Positions 50,538 to 59,849 of a DNA stretch of 64,000 nucleotides are shown here, piece by piece; within the stretch, counting starts at the first letter, position 1, and each line of letters opens with the position of its first letter. This DNA is from Acidobacteriota bacterium. Lineage in GTDB: Bacteria; Acidobacteriota; Terriglobia; Terriglobales; SCQP01. Below the pieces are notes generated by a model that saw only the letters and a list, made by a program, of their open reading frames with translations, made no database searches and was not told the origin of the DNA. The DNA is taken from contig SCQP01000001.1 of the NCBI GenBank assembly GCA_004299485.1, forward strand, positions 372,001-436,000, written 5' to 3'. The translations under genes and the position numbers were made by a program.

Positions 50538-50975
50538 ATGCGAATCAGCAAAGCCGATATCGAGTCCTTGGCGCAGTTCCGTTATGCACTGCGTCAGTTC
50601 CTGCGTTTCAGCGAGCGCGCCGCCCGCCAGGCGGGCGTTTCCCCCCAGCAGCACCAGTTGCTGATGACCATCAAGGGCATGCACGGCCGCCCCTGGGCCA
50701 ACGTGGCGGAAATCGCCGAGCGGCTGCAGGTAAGCCATCACGCCGCCGTGGCGCTGGTCACGCGCGCGCAGAACCTGAAGCTGGTGAAGCGCACGCAGGG
50801 CAAGGAAGACCGGCGCACAGTGCAGGTGTCGCTCACGCAAAAGGGCGAAGACCTGATCGCCCAGCTGGCCGAACTCCATCACCACGAGCTGGGCCGGCTG
50901 TCGCAGATCCTGCTGCGGCAGTTGCAGTCCATCGGCGGCCAGGCGCGCAAACGCGCCATGACCGGCAGCCACTAG
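50538..50975 (+). CDS. MarR-family transcriptional regulator
   Basis: 145 residues. FLRFSERAARQAGVSPQQHQ, LLMTIKGMHGRPWANVAEIAERLQVSHHAAVALVTRAQ and LVKRTQGKEDRRTVQVSLTQ form the winged helix with the recognition helix (HHAAVALVTRA) and the DxRxxxVxLT wing. MarR proteins bind palindromes as dimers and respond to small phenolic or oxidant ligands. Downstream ribBA may be a separate unit, so its regulon cannot be read from context. Confidence 0.93.
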   Translation: MRISKADIESLAQFRYALRQFLRFSERAARQAGVSPQQHQLLMTIKGMHGRPWANVAEIAERLQVSHHAAVALVTRAQNLKLVKRTQGKEDRRTVQVSLTQKGEDLIAQLAELHHHELGRLSQILLRQLQSIGGQARKRAMTGSH

Positions 50976-51038
50976 CGCGGCTAGAGTTCTTCGGCGCTGC
51001 CGCCCAGGGAGGGTCACGGCCGGGCGATGGCGATCATT

Positions 51039-51044
51039 TACACT
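51039..51044 (+). promoter_or_regulatory. -10-like TACACT of ribBA
   Basis: TACACT ends 6 bases before the ATG at 51051. This spacing favours ATG 51051 over the in-frame ATG 51027, which would lie upstream of the hexamer. Confidence 0.45.
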
Positions 51045-51050
51045 AATGGC

Positions 51051-52178
51051 ATGACGCCATCGCTGGTTGCAGCCGTGTTTGCTACCGTTCCGGAAGCGAT
51101 CGAGGAGATTCGCGCCGGGCGGATGGTGGTGGTGGTCGACGATGCCGACCGCGAAAATGAAGGCGATCTGACGCTGGCGGCGGAGTGCGTCACGCCCGAG
51201 CTGGTGAATTTCATGGCCCGCCACGGCCGGGGACTGATCTGCGTGGCGCTGACGCCGGAGCGGCTGCATGCGCTCGACATTCCGCTGATGACGGAGAACA
51301 ACACCAGCAACTTTGGCACGGCGTTTTGCGAGTCGGTTGATGCCCGCGCCGGCGTCAGCACCGGTATCTCGGCTGCCGACCGCGCGCGTTCAATTCAGGC
51401 GCTGGTAGCGACGGAGACGCGGCCCGGGGACCTGGCGCGGCCGGGGCACATTTTTCCGCTGCGCGCGCGGCCCGGAGGTGTGCTGAGCCGCGCCGGACAG
51501 ACCGAAGCCGCGGTGGATCTGGCACGCCTGGCGGGACTGCGGCCGGCCGGGGTGATCTGCGAAATCATGAACGAAGACGGCACCATGGCGCGGGTCGCTG
51601 AACTCGATGCGTTCTGCCGCCAGCACGGCCTGAAGATGATTTCCGTCGCTGACCTGATCCGCTACCGGCTGCAGCACGAACATCAGGTGGCGCGGGTGGG
51701 GGAGACAAGGCAGCAGACGGCGATTGGGCCGTGCCGGCTGGTGGCCTATCGCAGCCAGCTCGACCAGGAGCTGCACACGGCGCTGGTGTTCGGTGAGCCG
51801 AAGGCGGGCGCGCCGGTGCTGGTGCGCGTGCAAAGCCATTGCCTGCTGGCCACGCTGGGCTCGCGCGAATGTCAATGCGCGGCCAATCTGGAAGCGGCGT
51901 TGCGGGCGATTCAGGCGGCGGGCACGGGCGTGCTGGTCTATTTGCACCAGAGTGGCGCCGGCTATGCCCTTGCCGACGGCGCAATTCAGCACAGCGGCTC
52001 GGCGGCGGAGACTGACCAGTCGCACTCGCTGGTGCAGCGCCAGATTGGACTGGGCGCGCAGATTCTAGCCGATCTTGGCCTGACGCGCATCCGGCTGCTC
52101 ACCGATCACCCGCGGCGGCTGGCGTCGCTCGAAGCCTACGGCCTGACCGTGGTCGAGCACGTGGCCTTGACACAATGA
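51051..52178 (+). CDS. ribB: RibBA-type protein: intact DHBP synthase, degenerate GTP cyclohydrolase II half
   Basis: 375 residues from ATG 51051. The N-terminal half (about 1-205) is a complete 3,4-dihydroxy-2-butanone-4-phosphate synthase: [61 protein letters not shown] and [16 protein letters not shown]. The C-terminal half keeps Cys residues for zinc ([16 protein letters not shown]) but the GTP cyclohydrolase II motif YxRQEGRGIGL reads [16 protein letters not shown], so RibA activity is probably lost. It makes a riboflavin precursor from ribulose 5-phosphate. Another ribA would be needed elsewhere. Confidence 0.88.
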   Translation: MTPSLVAAVFATVPEAIEEIRAGRMVVVVDDADRENEGDLTLAAECVTPELVNFMARHGRGLICVALTPERLHALDIPLMTENNTSNFGTAFCESVDARAGVSTGISAADRARSIQALVATETRPGDLARPGHIFPLRARPGGVLSRAGQTEAAVDLARLAGLRPAGVICEIMNEDGTMARVAELDAFCRQHGLKMISVADLIRYRLQHEHQVARVGETRQQTAIGPCRLVAYRSQLDQELHTALVFGEPKAGAPVLVRVQSHCLLATLGSRECQCAANLEAALRAIQAAGTGVLVYLHQSGAGYALADGAIQHSGSAAETDQSHSLVQRQIGLGAQILADLGLTRIRLLTDHPRRLASLEAYGLTVVEHVALTQ

Positions 52179-52519
52179 CCGGGCCGCAGCCAAAGTCGGT
52201 CGATGTCTCGCTGAGTGAAGGCGTCACCATCGTCTGGAGTGATGGCGTGACCAGCCATTACACGATCCCGTCGCTGCGCGCTGCCTGTCCCTGCGCCACC
52301 TGCACCGATGCGCACCATACCGGTGACTACTCGACGCGGGTGGAGGCTCCCAAGCTGCCGGGCGCGGATGTACTGCCGATCTTCAAGCCCACCGGCGCCA
52401 CGCTGCGCAGCGTCAAGCCGGTCGGCCGCTACGCCCTGCAGTTCGACTTCAGCGACGGCCACAAGACGGGTATCTTCACCTGGGAGTATCTGCGCGAGCT
52501 GGCCGAGCATACGGGCTGA
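52175..52519 (+). CDS. DUF971 family protein
   Basis: 114 residues. VWSDGVTSHYTIPSLRAACPCATC followed by DVLPIFKPTGATLRSVKPVGRYALQFDFSDGHKTGIFTWEYLRELA is the DUF971 (gamma-butyrobetaine hydroxylase N-domain-like) sequence with the RxxCPCAxC cysteine cluster, found in proteins linked to iron-sulfur or oxygen-related metabolism; no firm function. The ATG overlaps the ribBA stop. It is convergent with nadK and overlaps it by 44 bases. Confidence 0.85.
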   Translation: MTGPQPKSVDVSLSEGVTIVWSDGVTSHYTIPSLRAACPCATCTDAHHTGDYSTRVEAPKLPGADVLPIFKPTGATLRSVKPVGRYALQFDFSDGHKTGIFTWEYLRELAEHTG

Positions 52520-53312
52520 AGCGAAGCCGCGGCTCGACGGAAACACAGAAAAAGGGATGCACGCTCTGAGTGCAGACCACCCGGTCCCCGGCAGCGAGCG
52601 GAGCGCCGTGCTGGCCGTCCACGGTTAGAAAAGCCGGCTCACCCGCTGCCAGAGTCACGGTGATGGCCGCGCTGGCAGGCACGAGCAACGGGCGTTCGCT
52701 GAGCGCATTCGGGCAGATGGGTGTAATCAGCAGCGCATCCACATCCGGGTGCACGATGGAGCCGCCGGCGCTGAGGTTATAGCCCGTCGAACCGGTGGGC
52801 GTAGCCACCAGCACGCCGTCAGCGCGATAGCGGCTGAGGGCCGATCCATTGACCTCCAGATCGAGCCACAGTAAGCGCGCCAGACCGGACTTGCTCACCA
52901 CCGCCTCGTTCAAAGCTTCAAATTCTCCGGCGGTCGTGCCCTGGCGTTCCAGACGCACATGCAGGCGGGCGCGCCGCTGGATTCGGCCTTGGCCGGCAAG
53001 AATGCGTTCCAGACTGGGGTAGAGATCTTCGACCCGGGTTTCATTGAGAAAGCCAAAGGATCCCAGATGCACCGCCAGTACCGGCGTCGGCGCGGCGGCC
53101 AACTGCCGGGCAACGTGCAAAACGGTGCCGTCCCCGCCCAGAGCGATGGCCAGCGCGGGCGGCGGGCTGGCGGGCGCATCAAGCCGGGGGCGGTAGCCGC
53201 GCGCCCGCAGCCACTGCTGCAATTCGTCGACCAGCGCGGGCACACGCGGATGGCCGGGCTTGGCGTAAATGGCAATCAGTGCTCCGGGAGTGATCAGTTC
53301 AGGCACGCTCAT
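52476..53312 (-). CDS. nadK: NAD kinase
   Basis: 278 residues. ALGGDGTVLHVARQL (GGDGT motif with the catalytic Asp), LGSFGFLNE and NALSERPLLVPASAAITV, plus ADGVLVATPTGSTGYNLSAGG, are the NAD kinase blocks. It phosphorylates NAD to NADP. The C-terminus (FFCVSVEPRLRFSPYARPAR) is usual in length. It ends inside the convergent DUF971 gene. tlyA precedes it with a 3-base gap, in one operon with dxs. Confidence 0.94.
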   Translation of the reverse strand: MSVPELITPGALIAIYAKPGHPRVPALVDELQQWLRARGYRPRLDAPASPPPALAIALGGDGTVLHVARQLAAAPTPVLAVHLGSFGFLNETRVEDLYPSLERILAGQGRIQRRARLHVRLERQGTTAGEFEALNEAVVSKSGLARLLWLDLEVNGSALSRYRADGVLVATPTGSTGYNLSAGGSIVHPDVDALLITPICPNALSERPLLVPASAAITVTLAAGEPAFLTVDGQHGAPLAAGDRVVCTQSVHPFFCVSVEPRLRFSPYARPARADTPR

Positions 53313-53315
53313 TTA

Positions 53316-54050
53316 TTATTGCAGCCTCGCATGCAGCAGATACTCCTGATTGCCGCTGGCGCCCAGCACGGGACTGGCCAGCGTGCCCTGCGGGACGAGA
53401 CCGGCCGCGGCAGCCGCGTCCTGGATGCGGGCTATCACCTGCTGCCGCACGGCGTCGTCGCGCACCAGGCCGCCCTTACCCACCTGACCGCGGCCAGCCT
53501 CAAATTGCGGCTTGATCAGAATGACGGCATCGGCGCCCGGCGCCAGGAGTGGGACGAGCACCGGCAGCAGTAACGTGACGGAGATAAAACTTACATCCAC
53601 GGTCAGCAGTTCCGCCCGCTCCGGAAGATCTTCCGGGCACAGGTAGCGGGCGTTCGTGTTTTCCCGGAGGGTGACGCGCGGATCGGTGCGCAGGCGCCAG
53701 ATCATCTGGTTGGTGCCGCTGTCAAAGGCATACACGTGGCGCGCACCGGCCTGGAGGAGGCAATCGGTAAAGCCGCCGGTGGAGCTGCCAATGTCAAGGG
53801 CGATGCGGTCGGTGACGGGAAGGGCAAAGTGATCGAGCGCGGCGGCCAACTTTTCACCGGCGCGGCTGGCGAAACGCGGGGGCTGCCCCAGCAGGCGCAG
53901 CTCCGCGTCGGGCGCAACCCACTGACCGCTCTTGTCGGCTCGCTGGCCATTGACCAGCACCTCACCGGCCAGAATCAGCGCCTGTGCCTGCTGCCGGCTG
54001 GGCGCCAAGCCACGCGCCAGCAGCAGCACGTCAAGGCGGGTTTTCGGCAT
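53316..54050 (-). CDS. tlyA: TlyA-family rRNA (ribose-2'-O) methyltransferase
   Basis: 244 residues. An S4 RNA-binding domain (TRLDVLLLARGLAPSRQQAQ, ALILAGEVLVNGQRADKSG) is followed by an FtsJ/RrmJ-like SAM methyltransferase (ALDIGSSTGGFTDCLLQAGA, VTLRENTNARYL, LTVDVSFISVTLLLP). TlyA methylates 16S and/or 23S rRNA; some members were called haemolysins. The start codon overlaps the dxs stop by one base, and the dxs-tlyA-nadK order is widespread. Confidence 0.93.
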   Translation of the reverse strand: MPKTRLDVLLLARGLAPSRQQAQALILAGEVLVNGQRADKSGQWVAPDAELRLLGQPPRFASRAGEKLAAALDHFALPVTDRIALDIGSSTGGFTDCLLQAGARHVYAFDSGTNQMIWRLRTDPRVTLRENTNARYLCPEDLPERAELLTVDVSFISVTLLLPVLVPLLAPGADAVILIKPQFEAGRGQVGKGGLVRDDAVRQQVIARIQDAAAAAGLVPQGTLASPVLGASGNQEYLLHARLQ

Positions 54051-55963
54051 TAGAGCAAGCGGGCAGCCTGATAGCGCGGGGCAGATGCGCGTCCGGAGGC
54101 AAACGTACGGATGCGCTGCACCAGGCCATCCGCATCGAGACCGTACTTGGCGTGCAGCAGCGCCGGTGAGCCGTGGGGAATGATAGCGTCCGGCACGCCA
54201 ATGCGCAGCAAAGAAACCGGAATGCGGCGGTCGGCGGCTAGCGCCGCGACCAGCGCACCGAAGCCGCCCTCGAGCGTGCCCTCTTCCGCGGTCACCAGGA
54301 AGGGCTTTTCCGCCGCCAGGCAGGCGATGAGGTCCTCGTCCAGCGGCTTGACGAAACGGGCGTTGATCACGGTCAGCGACAGACCCTCTGCCGCCAGGCG
54401 CGTGGCCGCCTCCAGACAGGGGTAGACCATGCTGCCGAGGGCCAGAATGGCGCCATCGCCGCCTTCGCGCAGGATTTCGGCCTTGCCGATTTCCAGCGCA
54501 TGCGGCTCCTCGCGCGGCGCCCCGATACCATTGCCGCGCGGATAGCGGAAGGCAATGGGCGCGCCATGTTCGAGCGAGGTGAGGAGCATATGCCGCAGCT
54601 CATTTTCATCCTTGGGCGCCATGACCGTCATATTCGGCGCGGCGGCGAGATAGGCCAGATCGTAGAGACCGTGGTGGGTCGGTCCGTCGGCGCCGACGAT
54701 GCCGCCCCGGTCAAGCGCAAACGTCACCGGCAAATTCATCAGGCAGACATCGTGAATGACCTGATCGTAGGCCCGCTGCAGAAACGTCGAGTAGATGGCG
54801 GCGACCGGCCGCAAGCCCTCGCAGGCGAGGCCCGCTGCAAACGTCACCGCATGCTGCTCGGCAATGCCTACGTCGAAAAAGCGGCGGGGAAAGCGGCGGG
54901 CGAACTCGCCCAGACCGGTGCCTTCGGTCATGGCGGCGGTAATGGCGACCACGCGGGCATCGTGTTCGGCGGCTTCGCACATCACCTGGCCGAAGATGCT
55001 GGTAAAGCTGGGCGCGCTGGCGGGCGCCTTGATAAACGCCCCGGTGGCAATATCGAAAGCCGTCACGCCATGATATTTCACCGGCAACTGCTCCGCCTGC
55101 GGATAGCCTTTGCCCTTGCGCGTCACGACGTGGAGCAGCACCGGGCGGTCTTCGTCCTTGTTGGCTGCCAGTGCCTCCAGCAACGCCTCGATACTGTGGC
55201 CGTTCACCGGCCCGACGTACTTGAAGCCCAGTTCTTCAAAGACCAGGCCCGGCAGGATGAGGCCCTTGACGGCATCCACCCATTGCCGCGTCAGGCGGAA
55301 CAGGCGCGGGCCGATGCGCGGCACCGCGGTGATAAGCTGCTCGACTTCGTCGCGCACGCGCTGGTAGGCCTGCCCGTGGACGATGCGGTTCAGGTAGCCG
55401 GAAAGCGCGCCCACGTTGGGCGAAATCGACATTTCGTTGTCATTGAGAATCACCAGCAGCCGGGGCTTGAGATGGCCTGCCTGATTCAGGCCCTCGAGAC
55501 CCACGCCACCGGTCAGACCGGCATCGCCAATCACGGCAACGACGTAGTTGTGCTTGCCCGCCAGGTCGCGCGCGGTACACATGCCCAAGGCCGCGGAGAT
55601 CGAGGTGCAGGCATGCGCCACATTGAAAGCGTCATACGGGCTTTCGGCGCGCACCGGAAAACCGCTGATGCCGCCGTATTGGCGCAGGGTGGGGAAACGG
55701 TCGCGCCGGCCGGTGAGGATCTTGTGGCCGTAGGCCTGGTGACCGACATCCCAGACGATTTTGTCCTCGGGGGCGTGGAAGGTGTAGTGCAGCGCCAGCG
55801 TGAGTTCCACCGCCCCAAGGCTGGAGGCCAAGTGGCCGCCCACCTTGCTGACCGTAGTAATCATGTAGTCGCGCAGCTCGACCGCCACCAGCGGCAAGTC
55901 GCCGCGCGCTACTTTCTTCAAATCCGCCGGTGAATCAATGCGATTGAGGAATTGGTACTCCAT
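54050..55963 (-). CDS. dxs: 1-deoxy-D-xylulose-5-phosphate synthase
   Basis: 637 residues, standard Dxs length. VVAVIGDAGLTGGVGLEGLN (TPP site, GDG type), the catalytic HLASSLGAVELTLALHY region, RFFDVGIAEQHAVTFAAGLA and DRGGIVGADGPTHHGLYDLAY are all present. First enzyme of the non-mevalonate (MEP) isoprenoid pathway, which fits a polyprenyl synthase gene 2.7 kb away. ATG 55963 is chosen because of GGGAG upstream and the MEYQFLNRIDSPADLKK start; the open frame extends further but without similarity. Confidence 0.96.
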   Translation of the reverse strand: MEYQFLNRIDSPADLKKVARGDLPLVAVELRDYMITTVSKVGGHLASSLGAVELTLALHYTFHAPEDKIVWDVGHQAYGHKILTGRRDRFPTLRQYGGISGFPVRAESPYDAFNVAHACTSISAALGMCTARDLAGKHNYVVAVIGDAGLTGGVGLEGLNQAGHLKPRLLVILNDNEMSISPNVGALSGYLNRIVHGQAYQRVRDEVEQLITAVPRIGPRLFRLTRQWVDAVKGLILPGLVFEELGFKYVGPVNGHSIEALLEALAANKDEDRPVLLHVVTRKGKGYPQAEQLPVKYHGVTAFDIATGAFIKAPASAPSFTSIFGQVMCEAAEHDARVVAITAAMTEGTGLGEFARRFPRRFFDVGIAEQHAVTFAAGLACEGLRPVAAIYSTFLQRAYDQVIHDVCLMNLPVTFALDRGGIVGADGPTHHGLYDLAYLAAAPNMTVMAPKDENELRHMLLTSLEHGAPIAFRYPRGNGIGAPREEPHALEIGKAEILREGGDGAILALGSMVYPCLEAATRLAAEGLSLTVINARFVKPLDEDLIACLAAEKPFLVTAEEGTLEGGFGALVAALAADRRIPVSLLRIGVPDAIIPHGSPALLHAKYGLDADGLVQRIRTFASGRASAPRYQAARLL

Positions 55964-56009
55964 GCCGCTCCCTGCTCCAGCATACAAGAACAGGGCCCTG
56001 GCCGGCAGC

Positions 56010-58460
56010 TTATTCACCGCGCAACGTGATCATGGGATCCACGCGCGTGGCCCGCAGCGCCGGCACGTAGCAGGCGGCCGCAGCGACCAGCAGCAGCACC
56101 AGGGGGACCAGCACCAGCGTGAGCGGATCATGACTGCTCACGCCGTAGAGAAACGAGGCCGCAAACCGGCCCACGACCAGCGCCACGACCAGACCGGCCA
56201 CCGCACCCGCCACCGCCAGACGCAGGCCCTGGCGCAGAATCAGCCGCAGCACGCGCGGCCGGTCGGCGCCGAGCGCCATGCGCAGGCCGATTTCGTGCGA
56301 GCGCTGCGCCACCGCGTAGCTGAGCACGCCGTAAATGCCGATGGCCGCCAGAATCAGCGCCAGCAGCGCGAAGCCACCCATCAGCCACAGCGTCAGGCGG
56401 CGCTGGGCCAGCGAGAGCGCGATGCGCTCACGCATGGTCATCATGTCGTAGAGCGGTTCGTCGGGGTCGATCGATTGAATCGCGGCCGTGGCCGCCCCGC
56501 GCATCTGCAGGGGATCGGCCAGGCGGGTGCGGACCACCAGGTAGCCGTCATTGGCGTCGCCGGCCTGGACGGTGGGCACGAACGCTTCCGGCAGCCGGTC
56601 CATTTCGGTCGAGGCGTCCAGGCCGTAATCGAGAACACGCTGTACGATACCGACAATCGTCCATGTCTTGCCGTTCATGCGGAACTGCTTGCCCAGCGCT
56701 GTATCGAGCGGGCGCGGGCCGGGCCAATAGCGGCGGGCGAACAGGGTATCCACGATCGCGACCGGCGTGGATTGGGCGGTGTCGTTTTCATGGAAGCTGC
56801 GGCCGCGCAGCAGATGCATACCCATGGCTTGCAGGTAGTCGCCCGAAATCATGGCGTAGTTGGCCGAGGGCGTCTGCCCGGGCGGCGGCGTGGGGCGGCC
56901 AACAATCGTGAAGCTGTTCTCCCAGTCGTTGCCGCTGAACGGAAGCGGATAGACCTTGCCGGCGGCAAGCACGCCCGGCAGGCGCTCCAGATGCAGCCGC
57001 GCCTGGTGAAAGAACTGGATGCCCTGATCGGGCCTGGGATATTTCGCGCTGGGCAAGCTGATGCCGAAACTCAGCACATGATCAGGATTGAAGCCGGGAT
57101 TAACGCGCTGCAACTGCAGCAGGCTGCGGATCAGCAGCCCGGCGCCCACCAGCAGCACCAGCGCCAAAGCCATTTCTACGGACACCAGCACGGCGCGCAA
57201 GCGGCCGCCGCTACCGGCAGCGGAGGTTTCGCGGCCGCCTTGTTTCAGCACCGCGGCGAGTTCGGTGTTGCTGGCATGCCAGGCCGGTGCGAGGCCAAAC
57301 AGCACGGTGGTGAGCAACGCCAAGGCAATCGTAAAACCAAGCACGCGCCAGTCCAGGCTCATCTGATCGGCGCGCATCATGCCCAATTGCGGCGCAATGA
57401 GGGCTGGGGCGGCGCGCATGGCCAACCAGGCCAACAGCAAGCCGAGGGCGCTGCCGCCAATGCCGAGACAGAGACTTTCGATCAGATGCTCGTGGATCAG
57501 CCGGCCGCGCGAGGCGCCGAGCGCCGAACGGATGGCGTTGGCTTTTTGCCGCGTGGCGGCGCGCGCCAGCAGCAAATTGGCCACATTGGCGCAGGCGATC
57601 AGCAACACCAGACCTACGGCGGCGAGGAGCGCCCATAGCGCCTGCGGCCCGTCGTTGCGCACAACCCGCTGCAAGTAGGTGGTGACGACGGCGGTTTCGC
57701 CGGTATTGGACTTGGGGAATTGCTGCGAGAGATTGCGGGCGATGCGCGCCATATCGGTGCGCGCGGCCACCAGCGTCACGCCGGGCTTGAGGCGCCCCAG
57801 GGCGGTCAGTCCGGGATGACTGCCGCGGTTCAGCAGGCCGGATTGCGCGGTGGCTTCCGCGCCCAGCGGCACCCAGAATTGTGCGGCCTCTTTTTCTGGC
57901 GCCAGGCCGGGAAAGCCCGGCGGCATCACGCCCACAATGGTGTGCGCGACTGAATCCAGCTCGATCGCTTTGCCGACGATCTGTGGGTCGGCGTGAAAGC
58001 GCGTGCGCCAGAGGTGATCGGAAATGACGGCCACCGGCGTGGCCCCGGAGTGGTCCTCGGCGGCGGTAAAAGTTCTGCCGCGTTGCGGTTTGATGCCCAG
58101 CACCGGAAAGTACTGCCAGGTACAGTCCTGCCCGTTCAGCACCGCGGGCGGGCCGGCATGGGTGATGACGGCACCGGCGCCGCGGTAGGCCGCCAGGGCC
58201 GAAAAGCTGCGGTTGTCTTTCTCCCAATCGAGATAGTCGGGGTAGGAGATCGACATCGAGGGAAAATTATGGTCAGCCTCGCGCACCGCGAGCAGGCGGT
58301 CGGACTGAGGATAGGGCAGCGGACGGAGCAAAACGGCGTCCACCACGCTAAAAATGGCGGTGTTGGCGCCGATGCCCAAACCCAGGGTCAGAATCGCAAT
58401 GATGGCAAAAGCTGGCGCCTGAGCCAGGCTGCGCAGTGCGTAGCGGAAGTCTTTCAGCAT
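56010..58460 (-). CDS. ADOP-family MacB/FtsX-type permease (E)
   Basis: 816 residues. First helix IAILTLGLGIGANTAIFSVV, periplasmic core, FtsX domain near 275-395 (LVLLIACANVANLLLARAAT), second core, second FtsX domain (IGIYGVLSYAVAQRSHEIGLRMALGA) and the terminal ATRVDPMITLRGE. It lacks the N-terminal extension of permease D and has no regulator or ATPase adjoining. A weak GAGA site precedes ATG 58460. Confidence 0.92.
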   Translation of the reverse strand: MLKDFRYALRSLAQAPAFAIIAILTLGLGIGANTAIFSVVDAVLLRPLPYPQSDRLLAVREADHNFPSMSISYPDYLDWEKDNRSFSALAAYRGAGAVITHAGPPAVLNGQDCTWQYFPVLGIKPQRGRTFTAAEDHSGATPVAVISDHLWRTRFHADPQIVGKAIELDSVAHTIVGVMPPGFPGLAPEKEAAQFWVPLGAEATAQSGLLNRGSHPGLTALGRLKPGVTLVAARTDMARIARNLSQQFPKSNTGETAVVTTYLQRVVRNDGPQALWALLAAVGLVLLIACANVANLLLARAATRQKANAIRSALGASRGRLIHEHLIESLCLGIGGSALGLLLAWLAMRAAPALIAPQLGMMRADQMSLDWRVLGFTIALALLTTVLFGLAPAWHASNTELAAVLKQGGRETSAAGSGGRLRAVLVSVEMALALVLLVGAGLLIRSLLQLQRVNPGFNPDHVLSFGISLPSAKYPRPDQGIQFFHQARLHLERLPGVLAAGKVYPLPFSGNDWENSFTIVGRPTPPPGQTPSANYAMISGDYLQAMGMHLLRGRSFHENDTAQSTPVAIVDTLFARRYWPGPRPLDTALGKQFRMNGKTWTIVGIVQRVLDYGLDASTEMDRLPEAFVPTVQAGDANDGYLVVRTRLADPLQMRGAATAAIQSIDPDEPLYDMMTMRERIALSLAQRRLTLWLMGGFALLALILAAIGIYGVLSYAVAQRSHEIGLRMALGADRPRVLRLILRQGLRLAVAGAVAGLVVALVVGRFAASFLYGVSSHDPLTLVLVPLVLLLVAAAACYVPALRATRVDPMITLRGE

Positions 58461-58521
58461 CGGTTCTCTTTCTATCTATACGCATCAATCGCCAAACGGA
58501 TCGCTGGTTACACAAAAATCC

Positions 58522-58640
58522 GTGGCTCGCCACTATATGCCCTGGACGCTCCCGTTGGTCGCTTGGACTGCAGGCTTCGAAGGTTTGATTGGCGCGGGGT
58601 CCCGCTCGGCTACGCCGGGCGACTTGGTAAACTTGGGCAG
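58522..58640 (+). repeat. Dispersed repeat, copy 3 (decayed)
   Basis: The first about 59 bases match copies 1, 2 and 4 (hairpin GTGGC-TC-GCCAC, then CCTGGaCGCTCCCGTTGGTC and GCTTGGaCTGCAGGCTTCGA); after 58580 the sequence diverges (GCGGGGTCCCGCTCGGCTAC). It sits between the divergent permease E and the polyprenyl synthase gene. The right limit is approximate. Confidence 0.65.
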
Positions 58641-58642
58641 CC

Positions 58643-59509
58643 ATGAGCAGCACGTGGATCGAACCAGAGCGGAGCGAATGCGAGCGGCGCTTGCAGGCGG
58701 CAGTTCCGGCAGCCAGCGAGGCGCCGCAACGGCTGCACCAGGCCATGCGCCATAGTCTGCTCGGCGGTGGCAAACGGCTGCGGCCGCTGCTCTGCCGGGC
58801 GGCCGCCCGCGCGATTGTGGGCAGCGATTGCGAGCTCGCCTGGACGCCGGCGGTTGCCGTCGAGTTGGTGCATACCTACTCGCTCATTCACGACGATTTA
58901 CCGGCGCTGGACAACGACGAGCTGCGGCGCGGGCAGCCGACCTGCCACGTTGTGTTTGGCGAAGCCCTGGCGATTCTGGCCGGGGACGCATTACTGACGC
59001 GCGCCTTTGCCGTGCTGGCGGCGGCGCCGGAGGCTGCGGCGATGGTGGCCGTGCTGGCCGCAGCGGCGGGCACGCCCGGCGGCATGGTGGCGGGACAGGT
59101 AGCGGATATGGAAGCGCGCCGCGACGCGCCGCTCGCGGCCGTGCGCGCCATCCACGAACGCAAGACTGCGGCGCTGCTGCGCGCCAGCCTGGTGTTGGGC
59201 GCTAGGGCGGCGGGCGCCGGCGCGGCCCAACAGGAGGCGCTGGGACGCTGCGGCGCCGCGCTGGGGCTGGCGTTTCAGATTGCCGATGACGTGCTGGATG
59301 CCAGCGCCTCCTCGGCCGAGCTTGGCAAGACCGCCGGCAAGGATGCCGCGCAAAACAAGGCGACCTGGGTTGCGGCGGTGGGTCTTGAAGCCGCCTGTCG
59401 CACCGCGGCGGACCTGACGGCGGAGGCAGAAGCGGCGCTCGGGCATTTTGGGCCGGCGGCGGACCATTTGCGCGACCTGGCCCGCCTCATCACCGCACGG
59501 CGGGGATGA
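58643..59509 (+). CDS. ispA: Short-chain polyprenyl (farnesyl-type) diphosphate synthase
   Basis: 288 residues. GGGKRLRPLLCRAAA, the first Asp-rich motif LIHDDLPALDNDELRRGQPT (DDxxxxD type of bacterial FPP/GGPP synthases), VAGQVADMEA and the second motif AFQIADDVLD are all present. It condenses IPP with allylic diphosphates. Chain length (C15 or C20) cannot be decided. A TAAACT hexamer 9 bases before ATG 58643 would give a 3-base leader. dxs lies nearby on the other strand. Confidence 0.9.
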   Translation: MSSTWIEPERSECERRLQAAVPAASEAPQRLHQAMRHSLLGGGKRLRPLLCRAAARAIVGSDCELAWTPAVAVELVHTYSLIHDDLPALDNDELRRGQPTCHVVFGEALAILAGDALLTRAFAVLAAAPEAAAMVAVLAAAAGTPGGMVAGQVADMEARRDAPLAAVRAIHERKTAALLRASLVLGARAAGAGAAQQEALGRCGAALGLAFQIADDVLDASASSAELGKTAGKDAAQNKATWVAAVGLEAACRTAADLTAEAEAALGHFGPAADHLRDLARLITARRG

Positions 59510-59529
59510 GGTAGACTTTTTCTATTCCC

Positions 59530-59724
59530 ATGCGCAACAAGAAAACCGTCCTGCCTCCCCGCTCACCGCGCTTCAATCGCTTTCAGACGGCGGTCGGCGG
59601 CCTGGGCTTTGTGCCCTCGGCCAACGGCGCCCGCTTTGATCCCTACAGCGAGCCGCCGCGCGAGCTGCAGCGGAGCAAGGCCGACATGGAGCAGATCGAG
59701 CGCATCGCCATTCCCGAGCGCTGA
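59530..59724 (+). CDS. Small conserved-looking basic protein of unknown function
   Basis: 64 residues: basic N-terminus (MRNKKTVLPPRSPRFNRFQT), then VGGLGFVPSANGARFDPY and a charged C-terminus (KADMEQIERIAIPER). No family recognised. It starts 20 bases after ispA; TAGACT 12 bases upstream of the ATG is a possible -10. A dispersed repeat begins 15 bases after its stop. Confidence 0.5.
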   Translation: MRNKKTVLPPRSPRFNRFQTAVGGLGFVPSANGARFDPYSEPPRELQRSKADMEQIERIAIPER

Positions 59725-59739
59725 TTACGCCGAAGCGTG

Positions 59740-59849
59740 GTGGCTCGCCACTTTTTGCCCTGGTCGCTCCCGATGGTCGCTTGGAGTGCGGGCTTCGATT
59801 CCCGGCCGGGTCCGCCCGCTGGCGCTCCGGGCTCCTCCAAGCTGCCGCC
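59740..59849 (+). repeat. 110-bp dispersed intergenic repeat, copy 4
   Basis: Near-identical to copies 1 and 2 from GTGGC-TC-GCCAC to AAGCTGCCGCC. It abuts the decayed C-terminus of the regulator pseudogene; the inverted copy 5 lies on its other side. Confidence 0.9.
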
